From NCBI RefSeq assembly GCF_002742625.1, contig NZ_PEBF01000001.1, forward strand, positions 3,100,001 to 3,164,000: a stretch of 64,000 nt of DNA, in the 5' to 3' direction. This stretch comes from Caulobacter sp. FWC2 (GTDB lineage Bacteria > Pseudomonadota > Alphaproteobacteria > Caulobacterales > Caulobacteraceae). The notes below the pieces were generated by a model. That model was not told the origin of the DNA, searched no databases, and saw nothing but the letters and a program-made list of their open reading frames with translations. The position numbers and the translations under genes are program-made. Shown one piece after another: positions 9,230 through 18,839 of the stretch (position 1 is its first letter; each line of letters starts with the position of its first letter).

Positions 9230-9416
9230 GGATCAGCCAATCGTAACGCGACGGCGTGAATCGCTCGCGCGCACTAAGTGTATGGCCGATCATGGCGGAC
9301 TTTGAGGATTCCTAAAGCAGCGTCAACAGGCGACATTTGTGCCTCCGGAAGCAGACGTTCAATTGGACGGTTTCATCGACAGCGACAACCTTCACCGTCC
9401 GAAGTAGAACCGAGGC

Positions 9417-10304
9417 ATGACCGAGAGGGCCTGCTTCATCATCGCGCCAATAGGCGCCAAGCTCAGCGCCCTGGCCGAGGTCATCGTCCAGAGCGGCTGG
9501 CGCGTTCTGAATTCAGAAGAGGACGCAGTCGCCAGTTCACGCCGGGGGGCACCCGATTTGATCGCGCGCGCCGACGCAGTGATCGTTGTCGATCCCTGGG
9601 TGTCTTCGAACCTGTTGGTCGAGACCGGATATGCACTGGGTCGAGGGCTTCCGGTGCTGCTGGTGGCGGTCGACGGCGCGTCCTCCCCAGCGTTCGAGAA
9701 CGAGCCTACTCTGGCAATGTTGCCGCGAGTGCGCACCAAGATCACCGATGCAGCGGCCTTGCGCTTCCATATTCCGGCCTTTCTGGATGGGGTGGAGAAA
9801 GCACCTCACGCGGTTTTCCTGCCGCCGCAGACTGCCCCGCTTAAGCCGAAGTCCAGCTCTCAGAAATCGCGTTCGATCTATCCGCAGTCGGCCTTGGAAC
9901 AGCGCCTGCTCGACCTCTTCGACCGTTCGCCCGAGATAGCGGGCGTGGCGCAGGACCCTTATCGGCCCGCGCCCGGAAACACGAGCTACAGACCCGACTT
10001 CGCCATCTGGCTTGCCGATCCCGTCTCGACCACGATCAACCCGGTTTTGGTCGAAGTCACCCGAAGACTGGAGCCAAACGAGTTCGCCCGAAAGCTCAAC
10101 GGCCTGCGCGACTACGCGCGTGAGGCCAGCGCGGGAATGGCCCTGCTGATCGAAGACAACCCTGTCCTGCCGTTGACGCTGGTCGAACTCAACCCGGTCA
10201 TCGTGCGGGTGGGCCTCCTCTCATTTGAGCACCTCATCCTTGAGGGACGCCTCATCCGCACCGTCACCCAGGCGCGTAATCGCGCAGTGCACGGGTTCGA
10301 GTAA
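9417..10304 (+). CDS. Nucleotide-Rossmann (NDT/TIR-like) and nuclease-like fusion
   Basis: A 295-residue protein. Residues 1-90 (CFIIAPIG, then ADAVIVVDPW, then NLLVETGYALGRGLPVLLV) look like a nucleoside deoxyribosyltransferase/TIR-like Rossmannoid fold. Glu69 sits where the catalytic Glu of such enzymes lies. Residues about 165-235 resemble a PD-(D/E)xK core (YRPDFAIW with Asp194, then PVLVEVT with Glu213). The expected Lys is replaced by Thr215, so activity is uncertain. The C-terminus ends in ARNRAVHG, an R-x4-H pair. This combination suggests a nucleotide-sensing or NAD-consuming effector in a defence setting. It is followed within 6 bases by the broken nuclease at 10310 and may be co-transcribed with it. 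Confidence 0.6.
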   Translation: MTERACFIIAPIGAKLSALAEVIVQSGWRVLNSEEDAVASSRRGAPDLIARADAVIVVDPWVSSNLLVETGYALGRGLPVLLVAVDGASSPAFENEPTLAMLPRVRTKITDAAALRFHIPAFLDGVEKAPHAVFLPPQTAPLKPKSSSQKSRSIYPQSALEQRLLDLFDRSPEIAGVAQDPYRPAPGNTSYRPDFAIWLADPVSTTINPVLVEVTRRLEPNEFARKLNGLRDYAREASAGMALLIEDNPVLPLTLVELNPVIVRVGLLSFEHLILEGRLIRTVTQARNRAVHGFE

Positions 10305-10309
10305 CCGGG

Positions 10310-10788
10310 ATGGATCCGGATCCGGGCTACATTGCCACGATCGCCGAGGCCTGGGCGCGGAGTGACGCGGCCTGCCTGGCTTCTCGCACTGGAAGAGCCG
10401 GCATGTCACCAACCTGGGCGACGCCGAGTTCGACGTCTGCTTCCACAATGACATACGTTTGAGCCCCTTCCCCTTCGCCGAGCCGGCGATGGTGATCGAG
10501 TGCAAGAACACCGGTAATCCTATTGGCAGTGCCGAGGTGCGCAACTTCGTCGCCAAGATGGAGGACGTGCAGCTCAGCTGGGCCGTGCTTGTCGCCGCTA
10601 ATGGCATCACAGGCAGCGGCCAGCGGGACAGTCACGCACACGCCGTCATCCAGGCCGCGCGGGTCCGCAAGGTCAATGTTCTGGTCCTGACCCGGGCAGA
10701 ACTGGCAGCCCTGCAGAGCCATGAGGTATTCGCAGATCTCATCCGGGAGAAAATAATGCGCCACTCCCTGAACGCGCCTTTCTTCTGA
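10310..10788 (+). pseudogene. PD-(D/E)xK restriction nuclease, frameshifted
   Basis: The ATG at 10310 opens a frame reading MDPDPGYIATIAEAWARSD, which looks like the start of a nuclease protein, but that frame soon ends (TGA at about 10460). The homologous continuation lies in another frame: FSHWKSRHVTNLGDAEFDVCF from about 10381, then MVIECKNTG with the E-x-K pair, continuing to 10788. The Asp in DAEFDV and the Glu/Lys in ECK form a complete PD-(D/E)xK site. A stop at 10363-10365 in the second frame means no single frame gives the whole protein. A single indel near 10365-10385, or a sequencing error, explains it. The remaining open part is 109-130 codons long. Confidence 0.6.
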
Positions 10789-10906
10789 AGTACGTAGTAG
10801 TCGAGCTTCCAGAAGATCCGCGTGTTTCATCTCAAGCAACAGATCCAGGCTCGTCGCGCCAACAGCAGTCGTTGGTTTCGATCCAGAAAAAAGACATTCA
10901 CAAAGC

Positions 10907-13900
10907 CTACCCGCCCTCCTCCAACGTGGAGAGCAGCGTCTTAGCGGTACTGACCGTCACCTGCTCGCGCAGGCGGTCCAGGGCGAACTGCATGGGCACC
11001 GGGTTCTTGAAAACGAGGTGGCTTTCGAGCTTATCGACGACGTCCCACCCGATGAAACGCGCGATCTCCGCGTGGTGCTGGTCGAGAAGCTCGATACGAT
11101 CGAGATGCTTGCGCAGATAGTCGCGCTTGCCGTCTTGGGTCATCTCGCCCCGGAAGTCGGCCAGTTGTTCGGCGATCTCTCCGAGGTTCTTCTTGAACTG
11201 TAGATCTTTGCACTCGATGATCAGCACACGTCGATCCGCGGGGCGCCAGGCGAGGACATCGACGTCGCCATGGTCGCGCTCGAAACCCTTGCGCAAGAGC
11301 TTGGTGATCTTGAGATCTGGCTCTGCGATCTGCCAGCCGTTGGCAGTGAGCAACTCGCCGATAGACACCGAAAACGCCTTGCCTCGCTTGTCCGCAGTCA
11401 CGGCCGCCCACGAGGTCATCGCCTTGCCCAACTGCCAGCTGGGGAAGCTACCGTCATAGAAACTGCCGAGCGTATAGCCAAAGCCCTGACGCGCCAGACC
11501 AGGCGAGATCAGGAAGCTGGGATCGTCAGTGTCGTCTATTTGCAGGAGGGGCCGGCGCAGGACGCTTAAACGCCGGCGAAAGCGCCAGATCTCCAGGTCG
11601 CGCGGATCGATGTCGTTGTCCGGCGAGCGCCACCCGGCGCGGGGCGTTAGGGTCAGCGTCGAGAGAATGGCGGGCATGTGCTCAGGGCGCAATCGTCCCC
11701 GTGCGTCGCCTGGGGCCAGCAAGAGTTGGCTCTTCTTCATCTTCAGCACAGCCTTACCCGCGTCGATGGCCCGATTTTCCAGCCAGTCAACGAACTGTCG
11801 ATAGGCGTCGATCGGCGCCCCAAGCTCCTCGGCCAGAGCAGTCGTGAACTTGCCTTCGAACAGGTGCTCGACAGCCGGGGTGATGTCCGCCTCTTCAAGA
11901 TTCTTGGCGTATTTGGCGACCGAGGCGTCGACCGACACGTCGCTGAAGGCCCGCGCGAACGGCGCCAAGATCTCCTCGACGAAGTCCAGCTTGGCTAGGA
12001 CGTCGCCCAGCGGCGAGATCTTTAGCGTCGGCTCCATCACGTCCCAGCGGATCGCGCCCGACCAGCCGCTAGCGACGAGGATCAACCCCATCTTGGCCAT
12101 TAGGCGGGAAAGGTCGAGCGCGCCGGGCGCACGCCCCTCCAGCGGCGCCTCGCAGAGCGCCAGCTCTACGAGCGAGCGCGAAGTCTGCGAAACCTCGGCC
12201 CGTTCGGAAACCTCCTTGCTGATGACGTCGCGAACCGCGTCCTTGTCCTTGCGCAACGCCAATATGGCGGCCGCAGTCCGTCCCCAACGCTGGCCTTCGG
12301 CGGCCGCGGCTTCGTGATTATAGAGCAGCGCCCGGATCAGGGCCTCTCGGCCAAAGTGGCGTAGATCCGCGCACAACTCCTCTTCGAGGAGCCGCACCGT
12401 GCGATTGAGGAACCGCATGGCGTCAGCCTTGCCGCGGATCCAGGCTCCTTCGGAGCGCTCATGGGCTCGCCAGCCCAGGCCAAGACGCAGCAGGGCGTCG
12501 TCATCGCGATCCACGCGCACCGTGACTTTGGGAATATCGGCGCGAACCTGGTCGAGGAAGGTCGCCACCGCGAAGGTGTGGCGATGACGCGCCTTTGGGT
12601 CGGGGCAGATCTCGTCGACGAGCTGGCGCTCGGCAGCCGCGTCGAGGGTTTCGCCGGCCAGGCCCGCGACGCCTACGGCGATAGCTGCCACCAGGGCTTG
12701 CTCAGCTATATTGTCGACATGAAAGCCACCGCGCTCGAACGCCTCGGACGCCTTGATCACGACGGTGCGTCGCTCTAGATCGGCCGTGACGACCAGTCCC
12801 GCTCGGACCTGAGGATAGTTGAGTGGCGCGGGACGTGCCTCACCATTCCGCATGCAATCGGTGAAGTCGCCTTCGATCAGTAAGGAAGACGTTCCAAGGC
12901 CCGGGAAGCACCGATCGAGAACCGGCGCTGCCCTGACGATCCACATCCGCAGCATCAGCCAGTAGTCGTGAGCCGGGGTCGCGGGCAGATCATCGGGGAC
13001 GAGGATGTCAAACCACCAGTCCCGCGCCGGCGTGATGAAGACACCAGCCGATCCGCGTCGTTCGCGGTCTTCGTCGCTGACATAGACACGCTCGGCGTCG
13101 TCCTCGGCGAAAATCCTGTCCTTTTGCCAGCGCACGGTCAGCTGGCGGCCGGTGACATCGGCGCGGACGTGGACGTCGAAGTCCATCGCCACCTCATGGC
13201 GAAGATCGCGCAGGAGGTTCTGAGGCACCATCAACGTGTCGGCATGGTCTCCCCCACCGAAATCGTCCGGCAATTGCCCATGGGGCACGAGGTGGCCGCC
13301 CAGGGACCTTGACCAGGCCACGAGGTTCAAAAGCCCGTTGATGCTTTGCAAGGCCACGCCGCCGCGTTCGAGCGCCTCTTGACCGTCCAGCAGCCGCCAC
13401 AATGACAACGGGCTGAAACCGTGCGCCCAGCTTAGGGTACAAAGCTCGGGCGCGGATAGGAACTCCAGCCGCCAGTTGCGGGCGGCGGGATCCGGCAAGG
13501 CGTGCGCGGCCGCCCGGCCGACACCGCAACCGACAATGACCGTCAAACCATCGACGAAATTGGGATCGTGCTGTGCCTGGCGATACGCGTTCCCGATCCA
13601 GGTCTGAAGCACGTCGGTGACTTGCCCTGGATCGGGGTTGGGGTCGATAAGGCCCGTCGTCTCGATGCCTTCGAGCGTGTCCAAGAGTAGAACGAGATTC
13701 AAATAGCGGCCCTGATCGGCTTCGATCGTGCCGCCGGCGAGCGCGAAACGCTCGCCGCGATGGAAGTGCAGGCGCGCGCCCATGCGGCCGCCTAGCAACG
13801 GCATCGACTCGATGAGTGCGAGATAGTCCCGGCCCAGTGCAGCCAGAAACGTTTCTCGCGCTCCCAGGGCGTCAAGCCTTTCGAGCAAGAACCGTCGGAT

Positions 13901-14698
13901 GGCGGCGCTGGCGGCTGTGGGCAGGACAAAGAAGACCTCTTGGCCTTTGATGACGAGCGGCCGCCGCTCAAGATCCGTATGTCCGAGTTTCTGGTTCAGC
14001 AGCTCCTCGCGGCCATCCTGACGGAACGCAAAAGGTGCAAGGCCCCTGAGCGAGACACCGGCAGAGCGAAGCTCGTCCAGGGTGAACCGCACCCGCCGCT
14101 GGAGCGAGGCGGCGCGGCTCAGGACGGACCTTGGAATCGTGTCCTGCGGGTACGCCGATCCCAACTGATTGCGCCATAGCTTAGATCGTTCGCAGACCAG
14201 ATCGGAAAGCCGCAAAAGGGAGAAGATCGCGACGCGCAGTTCATCATAGGGCGCGCCCTCGGGCATGCCTTCGACCACGTTGACGAACCGCTGGAGGTAG
14301 AAGCCCGCGCCCTCCCATATCCCCTCAAGAATTCGAAAGTCTCCCCGCGAGGTGCAGATCAGGCTGACGAAAACGTCCTCGGCCGGATCCTCAAGGCGGC
14401 CGACTCTGCCTTCGCCGATCTTGCGGAAACGCGACGCGAGCCAGGTTTCGGAGGGCTTCTTGCTGCCCTTCCCAAGCGCCAGTGCCTGATGGACGAGCAT
14501 TTCCAGTCGCGCGCAGTTGCTCTGCAACTCGGGAGCCGTCAACAGCGCGCCAAATATTGTCGCGGCTCGCACGGGATCCATTTGCGTCAGGACGGCCGCC
14601 TCGCTCGCTTCGTCGGGGGCGACGCGGCTCATGTGCCGTTGCATTTCGAACATCCCCGGAAGTCCGAGGAAATCCTGAAGGTCAATGCGGTCGTCCAT
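10907..14698 (-). CDS. Giant 1263-residue protein with C-terminal PD-(D/E)xK nuclease
   Basis: A very long soluble protein with no match I recognise over its first 1100 residues. These look alpha/beta mixed without P-loop, helicase or methyltransferase motifs. Near the C-terminus is a clear PD-(D/E)xK core: GDVDVLAW with Asp1147, then VLIIECKDL with Glu1162 and Lys1164, followed by helices (KKNLGEIAEQLADFRG). This arrangement resembles large defence proteins whose effector is a nuclease at one end and whose body is the sensor. The start ATG at 14698 gives MDDRIDLQDFLG. It is transcribed alone, convergent with the broken nuclease at 10788. The complete open frame over 3.8 kb argues strongly that it is functional. 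Confidence 0.78.
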   Translation of the reverse strand: MDDRIDLQDFLGLPGMFEMQRHMSRVAPDEASEAAVLTQMDPVRAATIFGALLTAPELQSNCARLEMLVHQALALGKGSKKPSETWLASRFRKIGEGRVGRLEDPAEDVFVSLICTSRGDFRILEGIWEGAGFYLQRFVNVVEGMPEGAPYDELRVAIFSLLRLSDLVCERSKLWRNQLGSAYPQDTIPRSVLSRAASLQRRVRFTLDELRSAGVSLRGLAPFAFRQDGREELLNQKLGHTDLERRPLVIKGQEVFFVLPTAASAAIRRFLLERLDALGARETFLAALGRDYLALIESMPLLGGRMGARLHFHRGERFALAGGTIEADQGRYLNLVLLLDTLEGIETTGLIDPNPDPGQVTDVLQTWIGNAYRQAQHDPNFVDGLTVIVGCGVGRAAAHALPDPAARNWRLEFLSAPELCTLSWAHGFSPLSLWRLLDGQEALERGGVALQSINGLLNLVAWSRSLGGHLVPHGQLPDDFGGGDHADTLMVPQNLLRDLRHEVAMDFDVHVRADVTGRQLTVRWQKDRIFAEDDAERVYVSDEDRERRGSAGVFITPARDWWFDILVPDDLPATPAHDYWLMLRMWIVRAAPVLDRCFPGLGTSSLLIEGDFTDCMRNGEARPAPLNYPQVRAGLVVTADLERRTVVIKASEAFERGGFHVDNIAEQALVAAIAVGVAGLAGETLDAAAERQLVDEICPDPKARHRHTFAVATFLDQVRADIPKVTVRVDRDDDALLRLGLGWRAHERSEGAWIRGKADAMRFLNRTVRLLEEELCADLRHFGREALIRALLYNHEAAAAEGQRWGRTAAAILALRKDKDAVRDVISKEVSERAEVSQTSRSLVELALCEAPLEGRAPGALDLSRLMAKMGLILVASGWSGAIRWDVMEPTLKISPLGDVLAKLDFVEEILAPFARAFSDVSVDASVAKYAKNLEEADITPAVEHLFEGKFTTALAEELGAPIDAYRQFVDWLENRAIDAGKAVLKMKKSQLLLAPGDARGRLRPEHMPAILSTLTLTPRAGWRSPDNDIDPRDLEIWRFRRRLSVLRRPLLQIDDTDDPSFLISPGLARQGFGYTLGSFYDGSFPSWQLGKAMTSWAAVTADKRGKAFSVSIGELLTANGWQIAEPDLKITKLLRKGFERDHGDVDVLAWRPADRRVLIIECKDLQFKKNLGEIAEQLADFRGEMTQDGKRDYLRKHLDRIELLDQHHAEIARFIGWDVVDKLESHLVFKNPVPMQFALDRLREQVTVSTAKTLLSTLEEGG

Positions 14699-15075
14699 GT
14701 CCCCTCCGAAATGCCGCGTCCGACCGTCTATCTCCCACGATCCGATAGGACGGAGCGCCTAGAAAGCACTGCCATGGCTGCGCCGCCTTCGATCGTTCTA
14801 TCATCAAGCTACGTCACAGAGGGTCGTACCTCATTGCATGCGATCGCGGTCTCGAGAGCCTTAGTGTTCGGCCCGCCCGACGAGCTGGCACGTCCGGCTG
14901 CTCAGCTGCGCTTTAGCAATAGCGGACTCGGACAGCGCAGGGAGCTGATAGGTGTGGCCACTCCCCCCTCAATTGTGTCGCGACTTTTGTCCTCGCGGTA
15001 GGTGCGACAGTCGATCGGCCGCACGTGCGCCACTCCATTGCAGAAAGATGCAGGATGCTTGTCGATCGTCGCGTG
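14699..15075. other. Gene-free spacer
   Basis: A stretch of 377 bases between the start of the giant nuclease gene and the end of the ABC ATPase gene, both on the minus strand. It should hold the promoter of the former. Short frames on both strands lack start signals and codon structure. No repeat or tRNA was seen. Confidence 0.4.
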
Positions 15076-18000
15076 TCAGGCTGACGCCGCGTGAGATTTG
15101 CCAGGCAAAGACGACTGGAGAGTCCATTCGACTCCTTCCTTGCCAATGCCCAGCAGGTTCAAGGTCGTGCAGGGAATGCGGCGCGAGCGGAATTTCCGCT
15201 GAAGGAACTCCGCTTGGCCGACATCATGGGTCGACAGAAAGACCTGGTAGCCCTCCGCGCTGACAAGATTGCCCATCAGGTCGGCGAAAGCGGCCGCATG
15301 GATCGAGTCATTGTGTTGCAAGGGATCGTCGAGCACGAGGGCCTTCCAGCGAGACCAGGGGAACGTGAGGCTGGCGGCCGTCAACATGCTGACGGCCAAC
15401 GCGGCCATTTGCCCCTCGCTGTGAACGAGCACCGGATCAATTTCTCCGAGCGCCTTAGGTACTTCGCCGCGCTTGACCGCGCTCTGCTCGATCTTCTTGC
15501 GCTTTACGTGCAGATCGATCCCGATGCGCGGATCGCAAAGGATTGCCTGGTTGATTTGAGCCATCAGGAAGCTCAGCGGCTTGATGTATTCGGCGTTGAA
15601 GCTGTCGAGTTCCGTTGTAATGTCGGCGCTCGCCGCCCGGGCTGTCTCCTTGACTTGCCGCACATCCTCTAACTGCGCTGCCAGCTGGGCTCGAAACGCG
15701 AGGGCCGCGTCGCGCACCTCTTCACGCAGCGCGCTTGGTGGCGCGTCGACCGAGGCGCGCAAATGTTCGAAAACTCCGCGGTGAGTGAGCTGACGTGACC
15801 ACGCCAGACGTCCCTCACGCAGACGCGACAACTTGCCCAGCGACGCCCTGACCACTGACCGGGACGCCGAAAGCCGATCCTCCACCTGAGCGATAACGTC
15901 GAGCCCCGGTTGGGAGCCGAAGCTTGATAGATCGACCCAACGGCGAACCAGTTTTTCGTTTTCGATGTCTAGGTTCGCTTTACGCCCCGACAGCTCTACT
16001 TGACGCGCGTGTAACGCCGCGTTCTCGGCGTCAAGACCGGCGGTGATGCCCTCAGCAGCAGCTAAGGCCTCATTGGCGAGCCCCACCCGTTCCTGCGCTC
16101 GCTCGACAGAGGTTTCTGCCTCTCCAAGCTTCGCGGCGAGCTGATCGGCATTTATCGCTTCGCCGGGCTTGACTGCGGCCTCGGCATTCGCCGCCTCCGC
16201 TCGCGCGCTGTCTAGTCTGGCGGCGGCGAGGTCTGCGGCCCGGCGAGCGGCCGCCTCCGCGCGCTGCGCGACGTCGCGCTCGCGCACCGCCCGGCTATGA
16301 TCGCTGCTGACCGCGCCGTCAGCCGCGAGGCGTTTGAGCCAGCGCTGTTTTCTACCTCGGCGCGCGTCCAAGGCGCGGAGCTCTGAAAGCGCCCGCGCGC
16401 GCGCCGCGACGAGCGCGTCAGGGGTTATAGTTGTAGCAGCGTCAAGTCGCGCTAAGAGACGCGCCCGCTGCTCGCGCGCTGAGGCCACCGCTTCACGCGC
16501 TGCATGAATCGCCGTCTGAGCTCGCCTCAGACGTTGAACGGCTAGGCTCGCCGCCTCCCGGCCAGCCGTCAGGCTCTGAAGCGCTTCCTCTTGCACAAGC
16601 AGGTTCGGCGCGAGACGGCCGGCCGCGCTCGAAATCCGAGCCTGGAGTTCAGGGGCGGTTCCAAACGATGTCGCGCAGAGCGGACAGTCGCATGCGTCTG
16701 CCGGAAGGTTGGCGGCGATCGAGGTGATAGCGGCCGACAGGCTGTCGACGGCGTCGCGCAGCCCTTCGACGATAGATGTTTGCAAGGCGGCACGTTCTAC
16801 TGCCGCTTTCCACTCCAAGTCAGCGGACTGCACCGCTTGATCGATCCTTGGGTCGGCGGCTTCAAGCGCAGCAAGCGCAGCGACTTGCTGCTGCAATCGC
16901 TCGTCGAGCTCCAGAGTCTCATCAATTGTCGCCAGGGCCTGCCGCGCGCCATCGTACTCTTTGCCCGCTCGATCGAGCTCTGCGGACAAGCGCTGAGAGA
17001 TGTCTCGCCGGCGCGCCTCTGCCGCGACACGGCGTTCGGCGGCGGCGGTCGCCGCCGTACTCGAGACCAGCGTAGAAGCAACGATCTCCATTTCCGTCGC
17101 GATCCGGGTCGCGAGGTCACGCGCGTCACGCAGGGCCTGTAGTTGGCCGCGAGCGGTCAGGGCGAGTGCCAAGGTTTCCTGCGCACCGGTGAGCGCGTGG
17201 CGGCGCGTCTCGCTCTCAGAACGCGCCTGCTCCAACGCCCCGCTCAACGCAGCCAGACGGGTGTCGGCTGCGGCTTTAGACGCCGAGATCTCTCCGAGTT
17301 CGGCTAAATGGCGCTGCCGCGCGGCGTATAGCCTGCGAGCCGTATCGACCCGGCCTTCAATGGTCAGGCAGGTCGCCTCGATCGCGTCGGCGATTGCCTG
17401 CAACTGCTCTAAGGTCGGTTCGGGATCGACGCTCGGAACTTGCGTGTTTGGCGGAACACCAATCCACGCGTTCGCTAGCTCCGCCGATAGCCGTCGCGCC
17501 TCGCCCAAAGCGGCCGCCTCATCGAGCGATCCGGCCGCTTGCGCGTCGATCCAAAGCGCCGCTTCCTGCTCAAACAGATCATCGACACTTTTAATGTCGC
17601 GCTCGAGCTGTTCGGTTCGTCGTGCATAGGCGCGCACCACCGTGGTGTTGCCCTGACCGTGAAGCGCGTTGGCGATGGCCTGGATCGAGGTGCTCTGGGC
17701 AGCTTCCTTCAGGATGTCGAACCGTTCGGTGGCGCTGCGATTGGTGAGACGCGAGAGAGTCGATTGGCCGAGGAAATGGGTTAGCAACAGATAGCGTTCG
17801 AGACCCGAGATGCTTTGCTGCCAGTCCGGTGCCCGGAGAAAGTCCGTTATGTCTGGAACGTTCCCGCCGAGGGTGGAGCTCGTCGCCTTGGCGTTCAGCA
17901 GACTGCGTTCGATGTGGCTCCCGTCCGAGAACGTCATTGCTGCGCTGGTCGGGCCCGGCGCTCCCTCGCGCCATCGACACAGATAGGTTCCAGGCTTATT

Positions 18001-18195
18001 GGCACCAACGGCGTCGCGGAAGTGGTCGATCCGGTCGGCAAAAGCCCATTCAAGAGCGTCAAATAGAGAGGATTTTCCCAGGCCGTTGCTACCGTGGACG
18101 ATGAGCACGCCCGGCTCCGGCGCCAGTGCGACATCAAGACTCGCGAAGCTCCGAAACTGTCGAAGCGCGATCTGTTGCAGATAGAGCGCCGTCAT
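15076..18195 (-). CDS. SMC/Rad50-like ABC ATPase of an ABC-3C system
   Basis: A 1039-residue protein. The N-terminus is an SMC/Rad50-type ATPase half (RQFRSFASLDV, Walker A GSNGLGKSS with Lys41). A long Ala/Arg/Glu-rich coiled coil follows. In the middle is a zinc-hook-like CDCPLC (Cys502, Cys504, Cys507), then a second coiled coil. The C-terminal half has the signature HSEGQ, Walker B WKALVLDDP and the H-loop STHD. Such proteins dimerise and act on DNA ends or loops. The start overlaps the stop of the preceding small gene by 4 bases, making it the last gene of a three-gene operon (21211-15076). The layout fits the ATPase subunit of ABC-three-component systems. Confidence 0.85.
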   Translation of the reverse strand: MTALYLQQIALRQFRSFASLDVALAPEPGVLIVHGSNGLGKSSLFDALEWAFADRIDHFRDAVGANKPGTYLCRWREGAPGPTSAAMTFSDGSHIERSLLNAKATSSTLGGNVPDITDFLRAPDWQQSISGLERYLLLTHFLGQSTLSRLTNRSATERFDILKEAAQSTSIQAIANALHGQGNTTVVRAYARRTEQLERDIKSVDDLFEQEAALWIDAQAAGSLDEAAALGEARRLSAELANAWIGVPPNTQVPSVDPEPTLEQLQAIADAIEATCLTIEGRVDTARRLYAARQRHLAELGEISASKAAADTRLAALSGALEQARSESETRRHALTGAQETLALALTARGQLQALRDARDLATRIATEMEIVASTLVSSTAATAAAERRVAAEARRRDISQRLSAELDRAGKEYDGARQALATIDETLELDERLQQQVAALAALEAADPRIDQAVQSADLEWKAAVERAALQTSIVEGLRDAVDSLSAAITSIAANLPADACDCPLCATSFGTAPELQARISSAAGRLAPNLLVQEEALQSLTAGREAASLAVQRLRRAQTAIHAAREAVASAREQRARLLARLDAATTITPDALVAARARALSELRALDARRGRKQRWLKRLAADGAVSSDHSRAVRERDVAQRAEAAARRAADLAAARLDSARAEAANAEAAVKPGEAINADQLAAKLGEAETSVERAQERVGLANEALAAAEGITAGLDAENAALHARQVELSGRKANLDIENEKLVRRWVDLSSFGSQPGLDVIAQVEDRLSASRSVVRASLGKLSRLREGRLAWSRQLTHRGVFEHLRASVDAPPSALREEVRDAALAFRAQLAAQLEDVRQVKETARAASADITTELDSFNAEYIKPLSFLMAQINQAILCDPRIGIDLHVKRKKIEQSAVKRGEVPKALGEIDPVLVHSEGQMAALAVSMLTAASLTFPWSRWKALVLDDPLQHNDSIHAAAFADLMGNLVSAEGYQVFLSTHDVGQAEFLQRKFRSRRIPCTTLNLLGIGKEGVEWTLQSSLPGKSHAASA

Positions 18196-18839
18196 TCAGG
18201 GTCCTTCCGGGCTTCAATCAGCTGCGGAATGAGGCCATCCGGGTCATCTTTATACGCCTCCGCGAGGGCGACCCAACGATCCGCCGCAGCCTTTGAAAGG
18301 CCATGGCGTACCAGGATGCGCTCCGCTAGGCCCTGGTTGTGGTCTAGAGGTGCGTCCAAGACCGCGGCGTGAGACCTCCAGGGCTGGGCGAGGAACGTCC
18401 GAGCGATGAAGTTGCGATAGGAGGTCTCGATATCCTTCGTGTCGGGCATCCAGATCACCTTCCGGCTGACGGACTCGTCGCGCTCCGCATAGTCGATGAC
18501 GCCTCGCCAGTCGGACGATGAGTCCGTCGCCGTCACATAGAGCATGATGTGGGCATTAACGACCTCTTCTGCGCGCATGTAGGAACGGGCTATCACCATC
18601 TGGTTGTGGAGAGCTCGGAGCGACGTTTGCATCTGCTCGCTACCTTCCAGGACGATGGGCGCGACCAGAACGGGATAGGCGCCCAGGCGAAGACCGACTA
18701 CGCCGTCGGGCAGCAACACTTCCGCGGGATCGAGCCGCCCCCGAAAGCTTCGCGCAGAGAACGTCGCCTCTACACTAGCAGGCCACTCGAGGGCCATGGC
18801 GGACGCCAGGAGCTTGTCGGCGAAAAGGTTGGCCGTCAT
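18192..18839 (-). CDS. ABC-3C middle component-like protein
   Basis: A 215-residue protein starting at ATG 18839 (MTANLFADKLLAS). Its features match the middle component type 1 of ABC-3C systems as I know it: a region with LRALHNQMVIARSYM, then a segment with YAERDESVSRKVIWMP, then FIARTFLAQPW (about residues 110-175). The middle component is thought to bridge the ATPase and the effector subunit. It overlaps the upstream flavin-Rossmann gene by 4 bases and the downstream ATPase gene by 4 bases, so the three should be made in fixed proportion. It has no enzymatic motif. Confidence 0.72.
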   Translation of the reverse strand: MTANLFADKLLASAMALEWPASVEATFSARSFRGRLDPAEVLLPDGVVGLRLGAYPVLVAPIVLEGSEQMQTSLRALHNQMVIARSYMRAEEVVNAHIMLYVTATDSSSDWRGVIDYAERDESVSRKVIWMPDTKDIETSYRNFIARTFLAQPWRSHAAVLDAPLDHNQGLAERILVRHGLSKAAADRWVALAEAYKDDPDGLIPQLIEARKDPE

